Assembly (NCBI GenBank): GCA_014652975.1 | Contig: BMZV01000008.1 | Coordinates: 1-38,015 of the forward strand | Length of the DNA stretch: 38,015 bases | DNA from: Kocuria marina | GTDB lineage: Bacteria > Actinomycetota > Actinomycetes > Actinomycetales > Micrococcaceae | Direction of reading: 5' to 3' | Shown here: positions 22,189 to 31,774 of the stretch, piece after piece | Position numbering within the stretch: the first letter of the stretch is position 1 | Layout of the letters: every line of letters starts with the position of its first letter | Position numbers and translations under genes: made by a program | The notes under the pieces: model-generated | Told to the model about the DNA's origin: nothing | The model's database searches: none | Seen by the model: only the letters and a program-made list of their open reading frames with translations

Positions 22189-23778
22189 GTGTCACTGGTA
22201 GACAAGTTGGTCGATGGGGTTGCCTTCGGCTGGGGAAAGAACAAAGACGGCCAGCAGAACGAGATGCTGGAAGCTCGGGAGAAGAAGGTCCCGACGCTGA
22301 CAAAATATGGCTACGAACGCCCCGAGGGTGGCGCGTGCGGATGGGTTGAGGCACCCGTGGAGTATCAGGCCACCTCACGCCAGACGGCGGGCCTGTGGCC
22401 GTTCTGTGGGGCTGCTTCCTCACCACTGGTGGGTGCTCCCCTCGGACGCAACACGATCAACGGACAGATCACTTGCGGTGATCCAATCAGCCTGTACATC
22501 AAGGGCATTGTCTCGGCTCCGTCTGGTTTCATCATGGCCCTAAACGGACGCGGAAAATCGACCATCGCGGTTCGCTGGGCGCTGGCACTCATAGACGCCG
22601 GATTCTTGATCCTGGTGCTCGGTGACCTGAAGCCCGATTATGCCGGCGTCGTGAAGGAGACTGGCGGTCAAGTCCTCACGGTCGCGCCTGGCCTGTCTGC
22701 GATCAACCCGCTCGACGCCGGGCCTGCGTGGGCGCTGCTGGGGCAGCTTCCTCCGAAGATGCAGGCCGCCCAGCGGTCCGAGATTCACAACCGGCGCTTG
22801 AACACCCTGCGTGGTCTGGTGGAGCTTGCGCTGGGCGATGTTCTGACGGAAAAGAAGAACGAGGGCACCGTGCTCTCTATGGCGATCCGCCATGCCTCGG
22901 ACAAGGCAGAAGCGGAGGACCGGCAGCCTTTGGTGTCCGACGTCCAGGACGTGCTGCGCGATCCTCCCAGAGACATCATCGACATGCTCGTCTTCGATCC
23001 GGAGCTGGACGAGAACACGCGAAATCGAAAATACTTCGAGCTCACCGAAACACTCCAACGCGGTTTGAACTCCCTTGGCCCGGAAGGGCCGTTCGGTGAT
23101 GTGTTCTGCCGTGAGACGTCGGAACCGATGCGCCTAGACCGCAGCGTTTCGTTCGATGTGTCAGCCATCGACGAAGCCAACGGAACGTTGCGCGCCGCTG
23201 TGCAGCTCGTGTGCTGGAGCTACGGACAAGCAGGGGCCTCGGCCTTGAAGGATTTGGCCTCGGAAGGTCTCATCCCAGAACGCCACCATCTGATGATTAT
23301 GGACGAGCTGTGGCAGGTTCTCAGCGCGGACGAGCAGCTTGTGCACCGCGTAAACGCGTTGACCAAGCTCAACCGCACAAAGGGGTTGGGACAGGTTCTG
23401 ATCACACACAGCATGAAGGATCTACAGCTGTCCACGCCAGCGTTGACATCCATCGCTACGGGGTTCCTGGAACGGTCTTCGGTCAAGGTGTTCGGTGGGC
23501 TGGCTCGTAACGAGATGACGGACTTGACCCAGGTCGTTCCGATGTCCCAGAAGGAGCAAGACCTACTGGTTTCCTTGTCCGCGGAGGGGGGTGTTGATCC
23601 GAAAACGAACCGCACCTTGCCCCCGCCAGGCCGTGGCCGCTTTCTCTTGAAGCTTGGTGAGACCACAGGGAGCCCGTTCTATATGAACCTCACACGCAAG
23701 GAACGGCAAATCCACGACACCAACGAAGCATGGGCCAACAGTATGGCGGCACACCGGCTAGAACGGGAAATGGCATAA
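22189..23778 (+). CDS. VirB4-like T4SS ATPase
   Basis: This 529-residue ATPase has the Walker A motif NGRGKST near residue 120 and Walker B LMIMDELW near 370. The MDELW form is characteristic of VirB4/TraC motors. Further conserved signals are LINPLDAGPAWALLG-like text after the P-loop (seen as AINPLDAGPAWALLG) and the LITHSMKDL sensor region near 405. It powers substrate transfer and channel assembly at the inner face of the membrane. It has no membrane segment; those are in the SCO6880 partner upstream, so the two genes together equal one classical VirB3-VirB4 unit. AAGGAG lies before the GTG at 22189. Confidence 0.85.
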   Translation: MSLVDKLVDGVAFGWGKNKDGQQNEMLEAREKKVPTLTKYGYERPEGGACGWVEAPVEYQATSRQTAGLWPFCGAASSPLVGAPLGRNTINGQITCGDPISLYIKGIVSAPSGFIMALNGRGKSTIAVRWALALIDAGFLILVLGDLKPDYAGVVKETGGQVLTVAPGLSAINPLDAGPAWALLGQLPPKMQAAQRSEIHNRRLNTLRGLVELALGDVLTEKKNEGTVLSMAIRHASDKAEAEDRQPLVSDVQDVLRDPPRDIIDMLVFDPELDENTRNRKYFELTETLQRGLNSLGPEGPFGDVFCRETSEPMRLDRSVSFDVSAIDEANGTLRAAVQLVCWSYGQAGASALKDLASEGLIPERHHLMIMDELWQVLSADEQLVHRVNALTKLNRTKGLGQVLITHSMKDLQLSTPALTSIATGFLERSSVKVFGGLARNEMTDLTQVVPMSQKEQDLLVSLSAEGGVDPKTNRTLPPPGRGRFLLKLGETTGSPFYMNLTRKERQIHDTNEAWANSMAAHRLEREMA

Positions 23779-23802
23779 ACTGCACCGGGCAAGGGGAAAA
23801 CA

Positions 23803-25386
23803 ATGTTCGACATCGCTTCGCTTCCAGCAATATTCGCCCTGGTGGTTGTGATTTTGTGTGTTATAGCTGTAGCTGCTTGGTTCTGGCCCAACACAAAAAA
23901 GACCCCAGAGAAGATGGCGAACAAGCGACTCGGCAATAGGTCGTCATTCAGTCATTCTCAAACCGAGGCAAGAGTCAAAGATGCTCGGACTAACCTGCAC
24001 CCGGAGAGCGAGGGCATTGGGCCTGGGTTGAAGCTCGGCTCCGTAAACTCCAGTCCAATTTTTCAGGGATGGCGGCAGTGTAGTGTCCAGATACACGCGC
24101 CCGGGCGGGGCAAAACAACAACTCAAGTTGTGCCCCATGCGTTCGACGCTCCCGGCGCTCTTGTGATGACCTCCAACAAAGCTGATGGTGTTTGGGAGGT
24201 TTTCGCGGCGCGCATGTTCCACGGCAACGTGTGGATTTTCGATCCAACCAACATACTCGACCGCAAGGAGCCGAGCACCGATCATTTCAACATCATCGGC
24301 ATGGTGCGGAACAGCATGGATGCTGAAAAGGTGGGGGCGATTTTCGAAGCTGCGACCCACGGGGAGGGCAGTAAAGAAGGAAACCCGAATGCCCATTTTG
24401 ATCTGATGGGATCGAAAATCATTGGATCACTTTTGCTGGCCGCCAATGTCTCCGGCAAGAATGACCGCGATGTCTTCCGGTGGGCGATGACGACAGATGA
24501 GGACGAGCCAGCAGCGATCCTCGATGAACACGGCTTTGCGAACCAGGCGGCTACCTTGCGGGGCCTGAAACGGCAGCCAGTGGAGACCCGTGGATCAGTG
24601 TGGGCCACCGCTCAACGGTGTGCTTCGCCGTTCGAGCACGAGGACTACTTGGCCTCCATCCGCCCCGTGAACGATCACCACCGTGTGTTCGATCCAGTGG
24701 CTTTCGCCACAAGTACCGACACCCTCATCTTGCTGGGCAGCCGGACAGCCGGCGCCACCTCCGCACTGGTGTCGAGCCTCGTGTGGGACGTATTCCGTAG
24801 CGCGCAAAGGGAGGCGCTGGCTGGCTCAAACGGGCGGCTGCGGGTGCCGTTGGTGATGGAATTAGACGAGGTGGGCAATACCGTAATTCTGCCCGAACTG
24901 CCAGAGTGGTATTCGTTCGCCGGGTCACTGGGAATTATCATCAGCTCGTACTTTCAATCGGTCTCCCAGGGTCGCAAACAGTTTGGCAAAGAGGGGATGA
25001 ATGAACTTATCGGGGCCGCTTCTGTCTTGGTTTATGGCGGCGGTGGCACCGAGGAAGACTTCGTGTCGTCGTTGTCCAAGATAATCGGGCATTACGACCA
25101 CAAGGTCACAATTCATTCTTCTTCTTACAATGCGCGTTCTGGGCACGGGAGGAGTAGTTCAGATCAGATTCAGCGACGCGAGATTTTGTCTGCCGCTGAT
25201 TTGTCGAACCTTTCACCCGGCACGATGTATGTACGCACAAGTGACGGTGGCGGGGGTATCGTGGCTTCGCATTACTGGTTCAAGGATGAACAACTGACGC
25301 AAAAGATAGAGCCCCGAATGCGGCGCTTGAAGATGGGGCTCAAATCCACTGGACCCGAGGACAAGGATCTAATCGATGTCGGATAA
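23803..25386 (+). CDS. VirD4/TraG-type coupling protein
   Basis: This 527-residue protein has one N-terminal membrane helix (ALVVVILCVIAVAAWFWP), Walker A PGRGKTT near residue 100 and Walker B VPLVMELDEVGN near 350, followed by the family signal LGIIISSYFQSVSQGRKQFG. Coupling proteins bind the relaxase-DNA complex and pump the strand into the channel. Only one membrane helix is seen, whereas many VirD4 proteins have two. Its last 11 bases overlap the DUF4913 gene. The relaxase gene lies just beyond on the opposite strand, so coupling protein and relaxase genes meet tail to tail. Confidence 0.88.
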   Translation: MFDIASLPAIFALVVVILCVIAVAAWFWPNTKKTPEKMANKRLGNRSSFSHSQTEARVKDARTNLHPESEGIGPGLKLGSVNSSPIFQGWRQCSVQIHAPGRGKTTTQVVPHAFDAPGALVMTSNKADGVWEVFAARMFHGNVWIFDPTNILDRKEPSTDHFNIIGMVRNSMDAEKVGAIFEAATHGEGSKEGNPNAHFDLMGSKIIGSLLLAANVSGKNDRDVFRWAMTTDEDEPAAILDEHGFANQAATLRGLKRQPVETRGSVWATAQRCASPFEHEDYLASIRPVNDHHRVFDPVAFATSTDTLILLGSRTAGATSALVSSLVWDVFRSAQREALAGSNGRLRVPLVMELDEVGNTVILPELPEWYSFAGSLGIIISSYFQSVSQGRKQFGKEGMNELIGAASVLVYGGGGTEEDFVSSLSKIIGHYDHKVTIHSSSYNARSGHGRSSSDQIQRREILSAADLSNLSPGTMYVRTSDGGGGIVASHYWFKDEQLTQKIEPRMRRLKMGLKSTGPEDKDLIDVG

Positions 25387-25795
25387 TTTGCCGGAAACTG
25401 AGAGCGTGGCGGCCGAGAGGGCCGAGGTTGAGCAGGAGCCCCCCAATTTTGGCGAGTGGATTCAAGCAACCCTGGCAATTATGGAGTACCCCGCGACACA
25501 AGGCGGGATGTTCTGTCCGCAGTGGTGGGAGCACCCCGAAGCTGTGGCTCGGTTCAGGGCGCTGCACCAGCAGTACCTCGTGTCGCGCGATAAGGGCGAG
25601 ATGTCTGACTGGTGGGTACATCACTGGGACTTGCACGCTAAGGCGCTGTTCGATCCACAGACTGGGGTATTCAGGGATTGCTCCGCGGGTCACCGACCGC
25701 GCGAAACACGCCGCATCTTGGACGTCACCGGGCAGGAGCTGGAGGCAGCGGGATTCCCTGCTGTTGCAGCGGACTGGGAACCGGGCTGGTACTGA
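25376..25795 (+). CDS. DUF4913-family protein
   Basis: This 139-residue protein has an acidic N-terminus followed by the conserved Trp-rich domain: FGEWIQATLAIMEYPATQGG, FCPQWWEHPEAVARFRAL, SDWWVHHWDLHAKALFDP, FRDCSAGHRP. This is the DUF4913 pattern found next to T4SS coupling proteins in actinobacterial plasmids. The function is not known. Position and overlap suggest it works with the coupling protein or relaxase. The start overlaps the coupling-protein stop by 11 bases. It is the last gene of the transfer operon and its stop is 14 bases from the convergent relaxase stop. Confidence 0.75.
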   Translation: MSDNLPETESVAAERAEVEQEPPNFGEWIQATLAIMEYPATQGGMFCPQWWEHPEAVARFRALHQQYLVSRDKGEMSDWWVHHWDLHAKALFDPQTGVFRDCSAGHRPRETRRILDVTGQELEAAGFPAVAADWEPGWY

Positions 25796-25809
25796 TCCCT
25801 TGCGCGTGG

Positions 25810-28800
25810 TTAGAGGCTTCGGCCGCGGCGGTGGGTCTGCTGGGCGTGGTGCTGTTGAACGCTGCGGGTAGTACGGGTGTCCGCGGTCTGGGAGGGCCGG
25901 GGGGATCGTGCGGCCGCGGCCCGGCTGTTCTCCCGGGCATCGCCAGGACGTGTCCCGGCCGCGAGGTGGTGCTTGTCCATCGTGGCCTGGAGGTCGGTAG
26001 CTCGGACCATCTGCTCGCCGTCCATCCGTGAGGTGCCCACGCGGGTGCGCGGGTTCTCGTCGCGGGCGGTGGCGTAGTCCTGATAGGACTGCTCCCGCGT
26101 GGCCGTGGCCGTCTCCGCCTGGCGTTCGGCGGCCGCGGCCGCGGTCTCCGCGGTGGCCAGCTGCCCGCGGTCCTCGGTGACCTGGCTCTGGGCGGCGGCG
26201 TAGTCATGGTGGTGCTCCAACCACTGCTCGTCGTCACGGCCCGGGGGAGTGTCCTGCCCGTACTGGTCCCGGTAGTCCCTCACGGCTTGCTGGTAGTCGG
26301 CTTCGCGGGCGGAACGGGTGAAGAAGTTCGCGGCCTCCACACGGGCGGCGGCGGCCTCCACGGGGGCGTAGTCCGCCCGCGCGGTCTGGATCAGCTGCTG
26401 GGCGATGGTCTCGCGCTGGCCGGTGGAGTCCTGGACCTTCGCCCGTGCCGCTTCCAGGGCCTCGTGCGCGGTGTCGCGCTGGGCGTGGGCGCTCTGCTCG
26501 GCCTTGTAGTCGCGTTCCACGACATCCCACAGGTTTTCCACGGCTCGCGTCCTTTCCTCGGTGGTGACGGTCACCGCGACCTCGGCCGGGGTGGCCCTCT
26601 CGTGGTGGGTGCGCTCACTGGTGGCGGTGGCCGCGGTGGTCTCCACCTGCTCCGGGTCCGGGCCGGGTCTGTGCGAGAGCGCCCCGCGCTTGTGCACATC
26701 GGTGATCTGCCCCGTAAGGTACTGGCCGCGCTCGGACTCGGCGTACTGCTTCGGGATCGGTGTGTCTTCCGTGATCCGGTAGGTCTCCCGGTAGGCGTCC
26801 ACTTCCCCGGCGACCCGGTACCACCGGGCGGCGTTGGTCGGGTTCGCGGGCACCTCACCCAACGCCTCAACCCACGTCGGTTTCTCGGCCGCGAGCTGCT
26901 TGCCGCGCAGCACCGCCAGTTCTCCGATGTCGGTGTGGTGGGCGTCCAGGATCGTGCGCATCGCCTCGGGGGTGTGCCGGTGCTGGAGCCAGTAGGTGCC
27001 CGCGGTGTGCCCACTAATCCCGTGCGTGAGCGTGTCCAGCTCCTGGTCTGCCAGGGCGTGCCCGGTGGTGGGCAGGGCCGCGGCGCGGATCGCTTTCTCC
27101 TGGGCCAGTCCTTCGGCCAGGGTGCCCCCGCTTTCCGCCCGGGGGCGTTCCCCGCGCGCGGTTTCCTCCACGGCTTTCTGGGCGGGGGAGATGAACGCAC
27201 GCCGGGACAGTTCCGCGTCGATGGAGGCCAGCTCCCACCGGTATTCCGCGGAGTCGTGGGCGGTAGCGGCCTCGGCCATCCCGGCCCGGCGTGAGCGTAG
27301 GTGCTCAGTGGTTTCCAGCGCGTGCGGGCGGGTGTGCCAGTTCGGGTCTTCCACCGCCGCAGCGGACTTCTCGGTGGGCTTCTCGGTGGGTTTCTGCGCG
27401 GCGCGTGCGCGGGCGGTGGCTTCCAGTCGGTCCAGGTGCTCGTCGGGGATCGCCGCGAACGGCCGGGGTCCGGTGGTGTCGTGCAGCGTCTCGTTCTCGG
27501 CGCGCAGTCCCTTCACGCGCCAGTGCAGCACCGCGGCGTCATCGGCGGAGTCCGCGAAGTTCCGTTGGGAGTGCGCTCGTGCCAGCAGCGCGGCCGGTTC
27601 CAGGCCGGCCTCGGTGGCGTTGGCCAGTTCCGTGGCCAGCGCACCCCACGCCGGGGCTGCGCGCAACTGCGCGGCGCGGGTGATCCCTACGGCTTCGATG
27701 GCGGCGTGTTCCATCGCCTGGGACCGGGCCTGGTCGGTGAGCGCGGTGTAGAGGCCCACACGTTCGGCCACGGACCGGTTCTCGGCCCGCAGCCGCCCCA
27801 CCTGCTCGTGCACGGACAGGTTCGTTTCATAGGCGCCGGTGATGGAGTCCAGCACCTCATCCCGGGTGCTGTTCTCCCCGGTGACGACGTACAGGTGGTT
27901 GCCGAACTGCCCGCGGGTCGCACCCACGTAGGCCCCGGCCCGGTCGGTGGAGGCATCCAGCACGGTGTGGGCGGTGTCCACGGTGGCACCTTGGGCGCGG
28001 TTGATCGTGGCCGCGTAGCCCAGCTCCACGTTCTGGGTCACGTAGGCGGCGGGCACGGTGATCTTCCCACCGTGGGTGGTGTGGGTTAGGGTCAGCGACC
28101 CGTCGTCGTGGACGCGGGCGACGTCCCAGATGTCCCCGTTCTTCACGAAATCCTTGCCCTGGTTCAGCGCCAGGGTCCGGTTGTTGCGCCGGGTCACCAC
28201 CCGGTCCCCGGTGTAGATCGTGACGTCGGCCTCGGTGGTGGTGTGCGCGCTGGTCAGCAGCCGCCCCAGGTGCAGCGCACGGGCCTGTGCCATCTCGTTC
28301 AACGCCGCCACCTGGGCGTTGGTGGGGGCAATCATCATCGAGTTGCGCCCGGCCTCGGTGTCCGTGACCCACCCGGTGAACACCTCGCGCAGCACCGTGT
28401 CTTCCTCCCCGGCGCGCACCCGGCCGTTGGCCACGTACCACTGGAACGGGCGGTCCTCCCCGGTGACGGGTGGCTCGCGCAACGCCAGGGACGCGGCGAC
28501 CTCGGCCTCGTTCACCTGTCCCGGGTCGTTGGGGTTGCGGAAGCGGTAGACCTCATCCAACCGGGACAACGGCGCGGCGTTGTCGATCATCCGCAGCGCG
28601 CCCCCGGAACCGATGGCCGCCAGCTGCCGGTCATCACCAACACCACGGACCACGGCCCCGGCCGCTTCGGCGGTGGCCACCAACTGGGCGAGTTTCGGAG
28701 TGGCGACCATCCCGATCTCGTCCACCATCAGCACATCCCCGACACCCAACGGGCTGCGCTCGGCCATCAGGAAGGCGTCCACGGTGGTGGCGGTGATCCC

Positions 28801-31002
28801 CATCGACTCGCCCATCACATCGGCGGCCGCAGCCGTCGGTGCGACCCCGAACACCTGGTGCCCCGAGGCGGTCGCGGTGTCCACCACGAGACGGGTCAGG
28901 GAGGTCTTACCGGCACCGGCCGGACCGATCCCCAGCGCCAGCAGCCGGTCACTGGTCACGAACTCACGCGCCATCCTCGCCTGCGCGTGCGAGAGCTGCG
29001 CGCCCGCCTCACGGGCGGCGGCCAACTGGCCGGTGAACACCTCGCCGGTGGCCGCGGGGATCACCTGTGAGGTGATCGCCGCGTCCAGCAGGTAGGTCTC
29101 GGAGGCGATGATCCCCTGAGAGGTGAACACCTCCCGGTTAGCGGTCTCATAGATGGAGGACCCGTCCGCGCGCCGCAGCTCACGGTCGGCGGGAAGGGCC
29201 ACGTTCAGGCTTGGAGTCATCGACACCGACGCCGCTTTCACGGCCTCCACGGTGGCGGTGATGGCCTCATGGTCGGCGGTCGCGCCCCCGGTCGCCTCCC
29301 GGTAGTAGCGCAGCGTCTCGGCCTCGATGTTCGAGGCGCGCCAGGTGGAACGGGTGGCGGAGAGCCGGTCGATGATCGCGGCCACACGCTCGTGCTCGGG
29401 GGTCGCTTCCAGTGCCGCGGCGGCGACCGTGACCTCACCTGCGCGGGCTGTAGAAGCGGCGCGCAAGTGCTCGGCCAGGGCCTCACCGGTGGGCAGGTTC
29501 GGGGTCACGGTGGCGGCTTTGGACCGCCACGATTCGTTGAGCTGCGCCAAGGAGTGCGGGCCGTCTTTGGCCGGGCGGGTGGCCAAGGTCGCCTGCTGGG
29601 CCAAGGCGATGCGCTGCTTCGCGGTGGGCGCGTGGCCGTGGTCCGCAATGAACGCTGCTTCCACCTCAGCCAAGGTTTCCTTGATCGAGGTGGAGCGTGC
29701 GGAGAACGCGGCGACCTCACCACGGGTGATCCCGGCGAGCTCAAAAATCTGCTTCCCACGGGCTGGGGTGGGGACGAATTCCAGGCCCAGACGGTCGTGG
29801 ATGTGGTGCATGATCCGCGAGTTGTACAGCTCGGAGGCGGCTACTCCGTACTGGTGGATCATCCGCCCATCGAGGGTGGACCACTTCCCATCAGTACCCT
29901 TGACCCGGTTGGCGAGAACGAGGTGATCGTGCAGGTTCGGGTCACCGTGGCGTGAGTCATAGTGCCGGAACTTCGTGGCCACCAGGCCCCGGTCCGTGTC
30001 GATCTGCTCCACGCCACCGCGGCCGCGACGGGCGTAGATCGCGTGGTTCTCCAGGTAGGACACGACGTCTGCGATGGCCGCCTCATGCGCGGCTTCGATG
30101 CCGGTCCGCAGGTTCGCATCGCCCAAGCCCCAGGCCATCGACACGGATTTGGTGGGGGTGAACACGAGGTCGAAACCGGCCACTGACTGCTGCCGGGCGG
30201 TGGTGTTGTTGGCGATGAATGTTGCCAGCTCCACCCCGGAAGCGTCCCGGCCGTGGGTGTCGCGGAACATGGCCCCGGCGACCCGGTTGCGTATCTCCTT
30301 GCGCTGTGCCTCGGTCGGGGGAGCGTCGTGGGTCTTGAAGTGGCGGCGGTGCTCCTCGTCCAGCGCACGGGTGAAGTCGTTGGCCGGTTCCTGCTTGTAC
30401 TCGCCCGGCTTCTTGCCCAGCCGGGTCGCGTCCTTCCAGTCCTTGTTGCCTTGCGCGATGGCCTCTTTACCGGCCGCGGTCGCCGCCTGGGATTGGGCCT
30501 TGGTCATCACGTAGCCGTCGATGAATGCCTGTTCGTCGCCGGACTCGTGGGCGGCCGTGAAGCGCTCGAAGTTGCCCAGCTCGCGGTGGCGGTCCAGCAT
30601 CCGGTAGAACGATGAGCGGGTGGTCCCCAGCCCCTGGATCACGTCCAGGTTCGGCTCTCCCGGCCGGTACTGGGACAGTGCCGTGTACGCCTCGCGGGCG
30701 TACTTCACGCGCACCGCTTCTTCGGTTTTGGTGCGTGCCGCGTTCTGCTGCTCGGTGAGCTGCGCCGGGTCGATGGGGGAGTAGCCGTCACCGTAAAGCG
30801 CATCCATCTGCGTCTCGGTCACCGCGCCTTCGACCCCGAAATGCGACACGCCGGAGCCGACCCACTGGCCCGGGGGCATCCCCGTCACTTGGTAGTAATC
30901 ACCCAGCTCGCGGTCCCCGGAGCGCAGCTGATCGCCCGAGGCCACCTCCTGCGAGTAGTAGAGGTGACCGTCGCCCGTGGAGAGCTTATGGACGGTCATC
31001 AT
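25810..31002 (-). CDS. MobF (TrwC/TraI-type) relaxase-helicase
   Basis: About 1,730 residues. The N-terminus has the family start MTVHKLSTGDGHLYYSQEVA with the candidate nicking tyrosines (YY). The metal-binding histidine motif is HGDPNLHDH near residues 350-358, later than in R388 TrwC because a region of about 200 residues is inserted before it. The helicase has Walker A GPAGAGKTS near 695, Walker B VDEIG near 760, and NRAQGATVDTAH near 1000. A long Ala/Glu-rich coiled-coil tail follows. The enzyme nicks oriT, stays bound to the 5' end and unwinds the strand for export. I chose ATG 31002. GTG 31026 would add eight residues. There are many long antisense frames over this gene, but none is convincing. 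Confidence 0.9.
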   Translation of the reverse strand: MMTVHKLSTGDGHLYYSQEVASGDQLRSGDRELGDYYQVTGMPPGQWVGSGVSHFGVEGAVTETQMDALYGDGYSPIDPAQLTEQQNAARTKTEEAVRVKYAREAYTALSQYRPGEPNLDVIQGLGTTRSSFYRMLDRHRELGNFERFTAAHESGDEQAFIDGYVMTKAQSQAATAAGKEAIAQGNKDWKDATRLGKKPGEYKQEPANDFTRALDEEHRRHFKTHDAPPTEAQRKEIRNRVAGAMFRDTHGRDASGVELATFIANNTTARQQSVAGFDLVFTPTKSVSMAWGLGDANLRTGIEAAHEAAIADVVSYLENHAIYARRGRGGVEQIDTDRGLVATKFRHYDSRHGDPNLHDHLVLANRVKGTDGKWSTLDGRMIHQYGVAASELYNSRIMHHIHDRLGLEFVPTPARGKQIFELAGITRGEVAAFSARSTSIKETLAEVEAAFIADHGHAPTAKQRIALAQQATLATRPAKDGPHSLAQLNESWRSKAATVTPNLPTGEALAEHLRAASTARAGEVTVAAAALEATPEHERVAAIIDRLSATRSTWRASNIEAETLRYYREATGGATADHEAITATVEAVKAASVSMTPSLNVALPADRELRRADGSSIYETANREVFTSQGIIASETYLLDAAITSQVIPAATGEVFTGQLAAAREAGAQLSHAQARMAREFVTSDRLLALGIGPAGAGKTSLTRLVVDTATASGHQVFGVAPTAAAADVMGESMGITATTVDAFLMAERSPLGVGDVLMVDEIGMVATPKLAQLVATAEAAGAVVRGVGDDRQLAAIGSGGALRMIDNAAPLSRLDEVYRFRNPNDPGQVNEAEVAASLALREPPVTGEDRPFQWYVANGRVRAGEEDTVLREVFTGWVTDTEAGRNSMMIAPTNAQVAALNEMAQARALHLGRLLTSAHTTTEADVTIYTGDRVVTRRNNRTLALNQGKDFVKNGDIWDVARVHDDGSLTLTHTTHGGKITVPAAYVTQNVELGYAATINRAQGATVDTAHTVLDASTDRAGAYVGATRGQFGNHLYVVTGENSTRDEVLDSITGAYETNLSVHEQVGRLRAENRSVAERVGLYTALTDQARSQAMEHAAIEAVGITRAAQLRAAPAWGALATELANATEAGLEPAALLARAHSQRNFADSADDAAVLHWRVKGLRAENETLHDTTGPRPFAAIPDEHLDRLEATARARAAQKPTEKPTEKSAAAVEDPNWHTRPHALETTEHLRSRRAGMAEAATAHDSAEYRWELASIDAELSRRAFISPAQKAVEETARGERPRAESGGTLAEGLAQEKAIRAAALPTTGHALADQELDTLTHGISGHTAGTYWLQHRHTPEAMRTILDAHHTDIGELAVLRGKQLAAEKPTWVEALGEVPANPTNAARWYRVAGEVDAYRETYRITEDTPIPKQYAESERGQYLTGQITDVHKRGALSHRPGPDPEQVETTAATATSERTHHERATPAEVAVTVTTEERTRAVENLWDVVERDYKAEQSAHAQRDTAHEALEAARAKVQDSTGQRETIAQQLIQTARADYAPVEAAAARVEAANFFTRSAREADYQQAVRDYRDQYGQDTPPGRDDEQWLEHHHDYAAAQSQVTEDRGQLATAETAAAAAERQAETATATREQSYQDYATARDENPRTRVGTSRMDGEQMVRATDLQATMDKHHLAAGTRPGDARENSRAAAARSPRPSQTADTRTTRSVQQHHAQQTHRRGRSL

Positions 31003-31086
31003 GGGCACAAGAGTACGCGGATTCACGCGGTCTCACACGCTCATTCCCACCTTGGGTTACTGAGTGCAAGAGGTGTGACGTCTGAT

Positions 31087-31257
31087 TGGTCCTGTGTCAG
31101 TGAGCGAGGCACGAGCGAGATGGCGCAGGACCAGGAGAAGTCCGGGCATCTACTGATGCCCGCGATTGTGCCCATGAGGCCGCGCCGGTGGGCAGGTTCG
31201 TGGCCTGTCCGGTGCGAGGAACGAGAGAGGCCGGCCACGAACCTGCCCACCGGTGCG
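31087..31257. other. Candidate origin of transfer (oriT) with three inverted repeats
   Basis: Three stem-loops fill the gap between the divergent relaxase and HTH genes. The first is TGGTCCTG / CAGGACCA (31087-31094 with 31126-31133, 31-base loop). The second is CGGGCATC / GATGCCCG (31143-31162, 4-base loop). The third is a 25-bp stem with one G-T pair (31181-31205 with 31233-31257, 27-base loop). The loops of the first and third both begin TGTC and share GCGAGGMACGAG (M is A or C), while their stems differ. Both flanking genes read away, so these are not terminators. A relaxase-adjacent position fits oriT. Confidence 0.6.
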
Positions 31258-31322
31258 AGCTGTGCACAGGAGACCGGAGGAGGAACGGGGGAGGTCTTCC
31301 TGGGTGCAGCGTGCCGACTGGA

Positions 31323-31362
31323 TACAATCGAGACCACCAGGCCGGGGCCCCGCAGCGCGGGG
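31323..31362 (+). promoter_or_regulatory. Possible -10 box and hairpin before the HTH/coiled-coil gene
   Basis: TACAAT at 31323-31328 is a good -10 box. No clear -35 is seen at the usual distance. A CCCCGC / GCGGGG hairpin with loop AGC (31348-31362) lies in the would-be leader and may be an operator or attenuator. Confidence 0.4.
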
Positions 31363-31399
31363 TGCAGGTGGCCGCTAGGTGAGGGAGAGGGACAAGGAC

Positions 31400-31774
31400 A
31401 TGGCAGCACCACGGAAGTCAGCGACGAAAACTGCGGCTCGGGAGAAGGCGCGCGCGGCTGCGGCCGCGCGCGCTGAACGTGAGCGGGCGGTGCTCGCGGC
31501 CTCGGAGTCGTTCTTCACGAAGACGTTGGGAACCGAAGACGAGAAGGACCAGCTGCGCGAGAAGATCGCGCAGCTCCAATCCCAGCTCGACGCCCTGGAC
31601 GGTCCCCGCGCGGACGCGGCCGAAGACGTGGCGACGATGAAAAACCTCGGGCTGTCGAACAAGGAGATAGCCGAGCTGCTGGAACTGACCACGGCGCGCG
31701 TGGGCCAGTACCTGAAACATGCGAGCAACCAACGAACCATCGCGTCTGCTGACGCTGACGGTGCGCGTCCATGA
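31400..31774 (+). CDS. Small coiled-coil / HTH protein, likely mobilisation accessory
   Basis: This 124-residue protein has a very basic, Ala-rich N-terminus (APRKSATKTAAREKARAAAA), a short coiled coil (EDEKDQLREKIAQLQSQLDA) and a helix-turn-helix (NLGLSNKEIAELLELTTARV). It looks like a DNA-binding dimer. Its gene is divergent from the relaxase across the candidate oriT, the usual place for relaxosome accessory proteins, so that role is inferred. The ATG at 31400 has GACAAGGAC upstream. A GTG at 31379 would add seven residues. Its stop overlaps the next ATG (ATGA). Confidence 0.7.
   Translation: MAAPRKSATKTAAREKARAAAAARAERERAVLAASESFFTKTLGTEDEKDQLREKIAQLQSQLDALDGPRADAAEDVATMKNLGLSNKEIAELLELTTARVGQYLKHASNQRTIASADADGARP

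Noticed and set aside
26206-30615. Many long plus-strand open frames (up to about 360 codons) opposite the relaxase
   Set aside because: They lie antisense to a clear relaxase gene, have repetitive Gly/Arg/Pro composition expected from high-GC DNA, and contain no recognisable domains.
31181-31257. 25-bp inverted repeat considered as a transcription terminator
   Set aside because: Both neighbouring genes are transcribed away from it and there is no T-tract, so there is no transcript to end.
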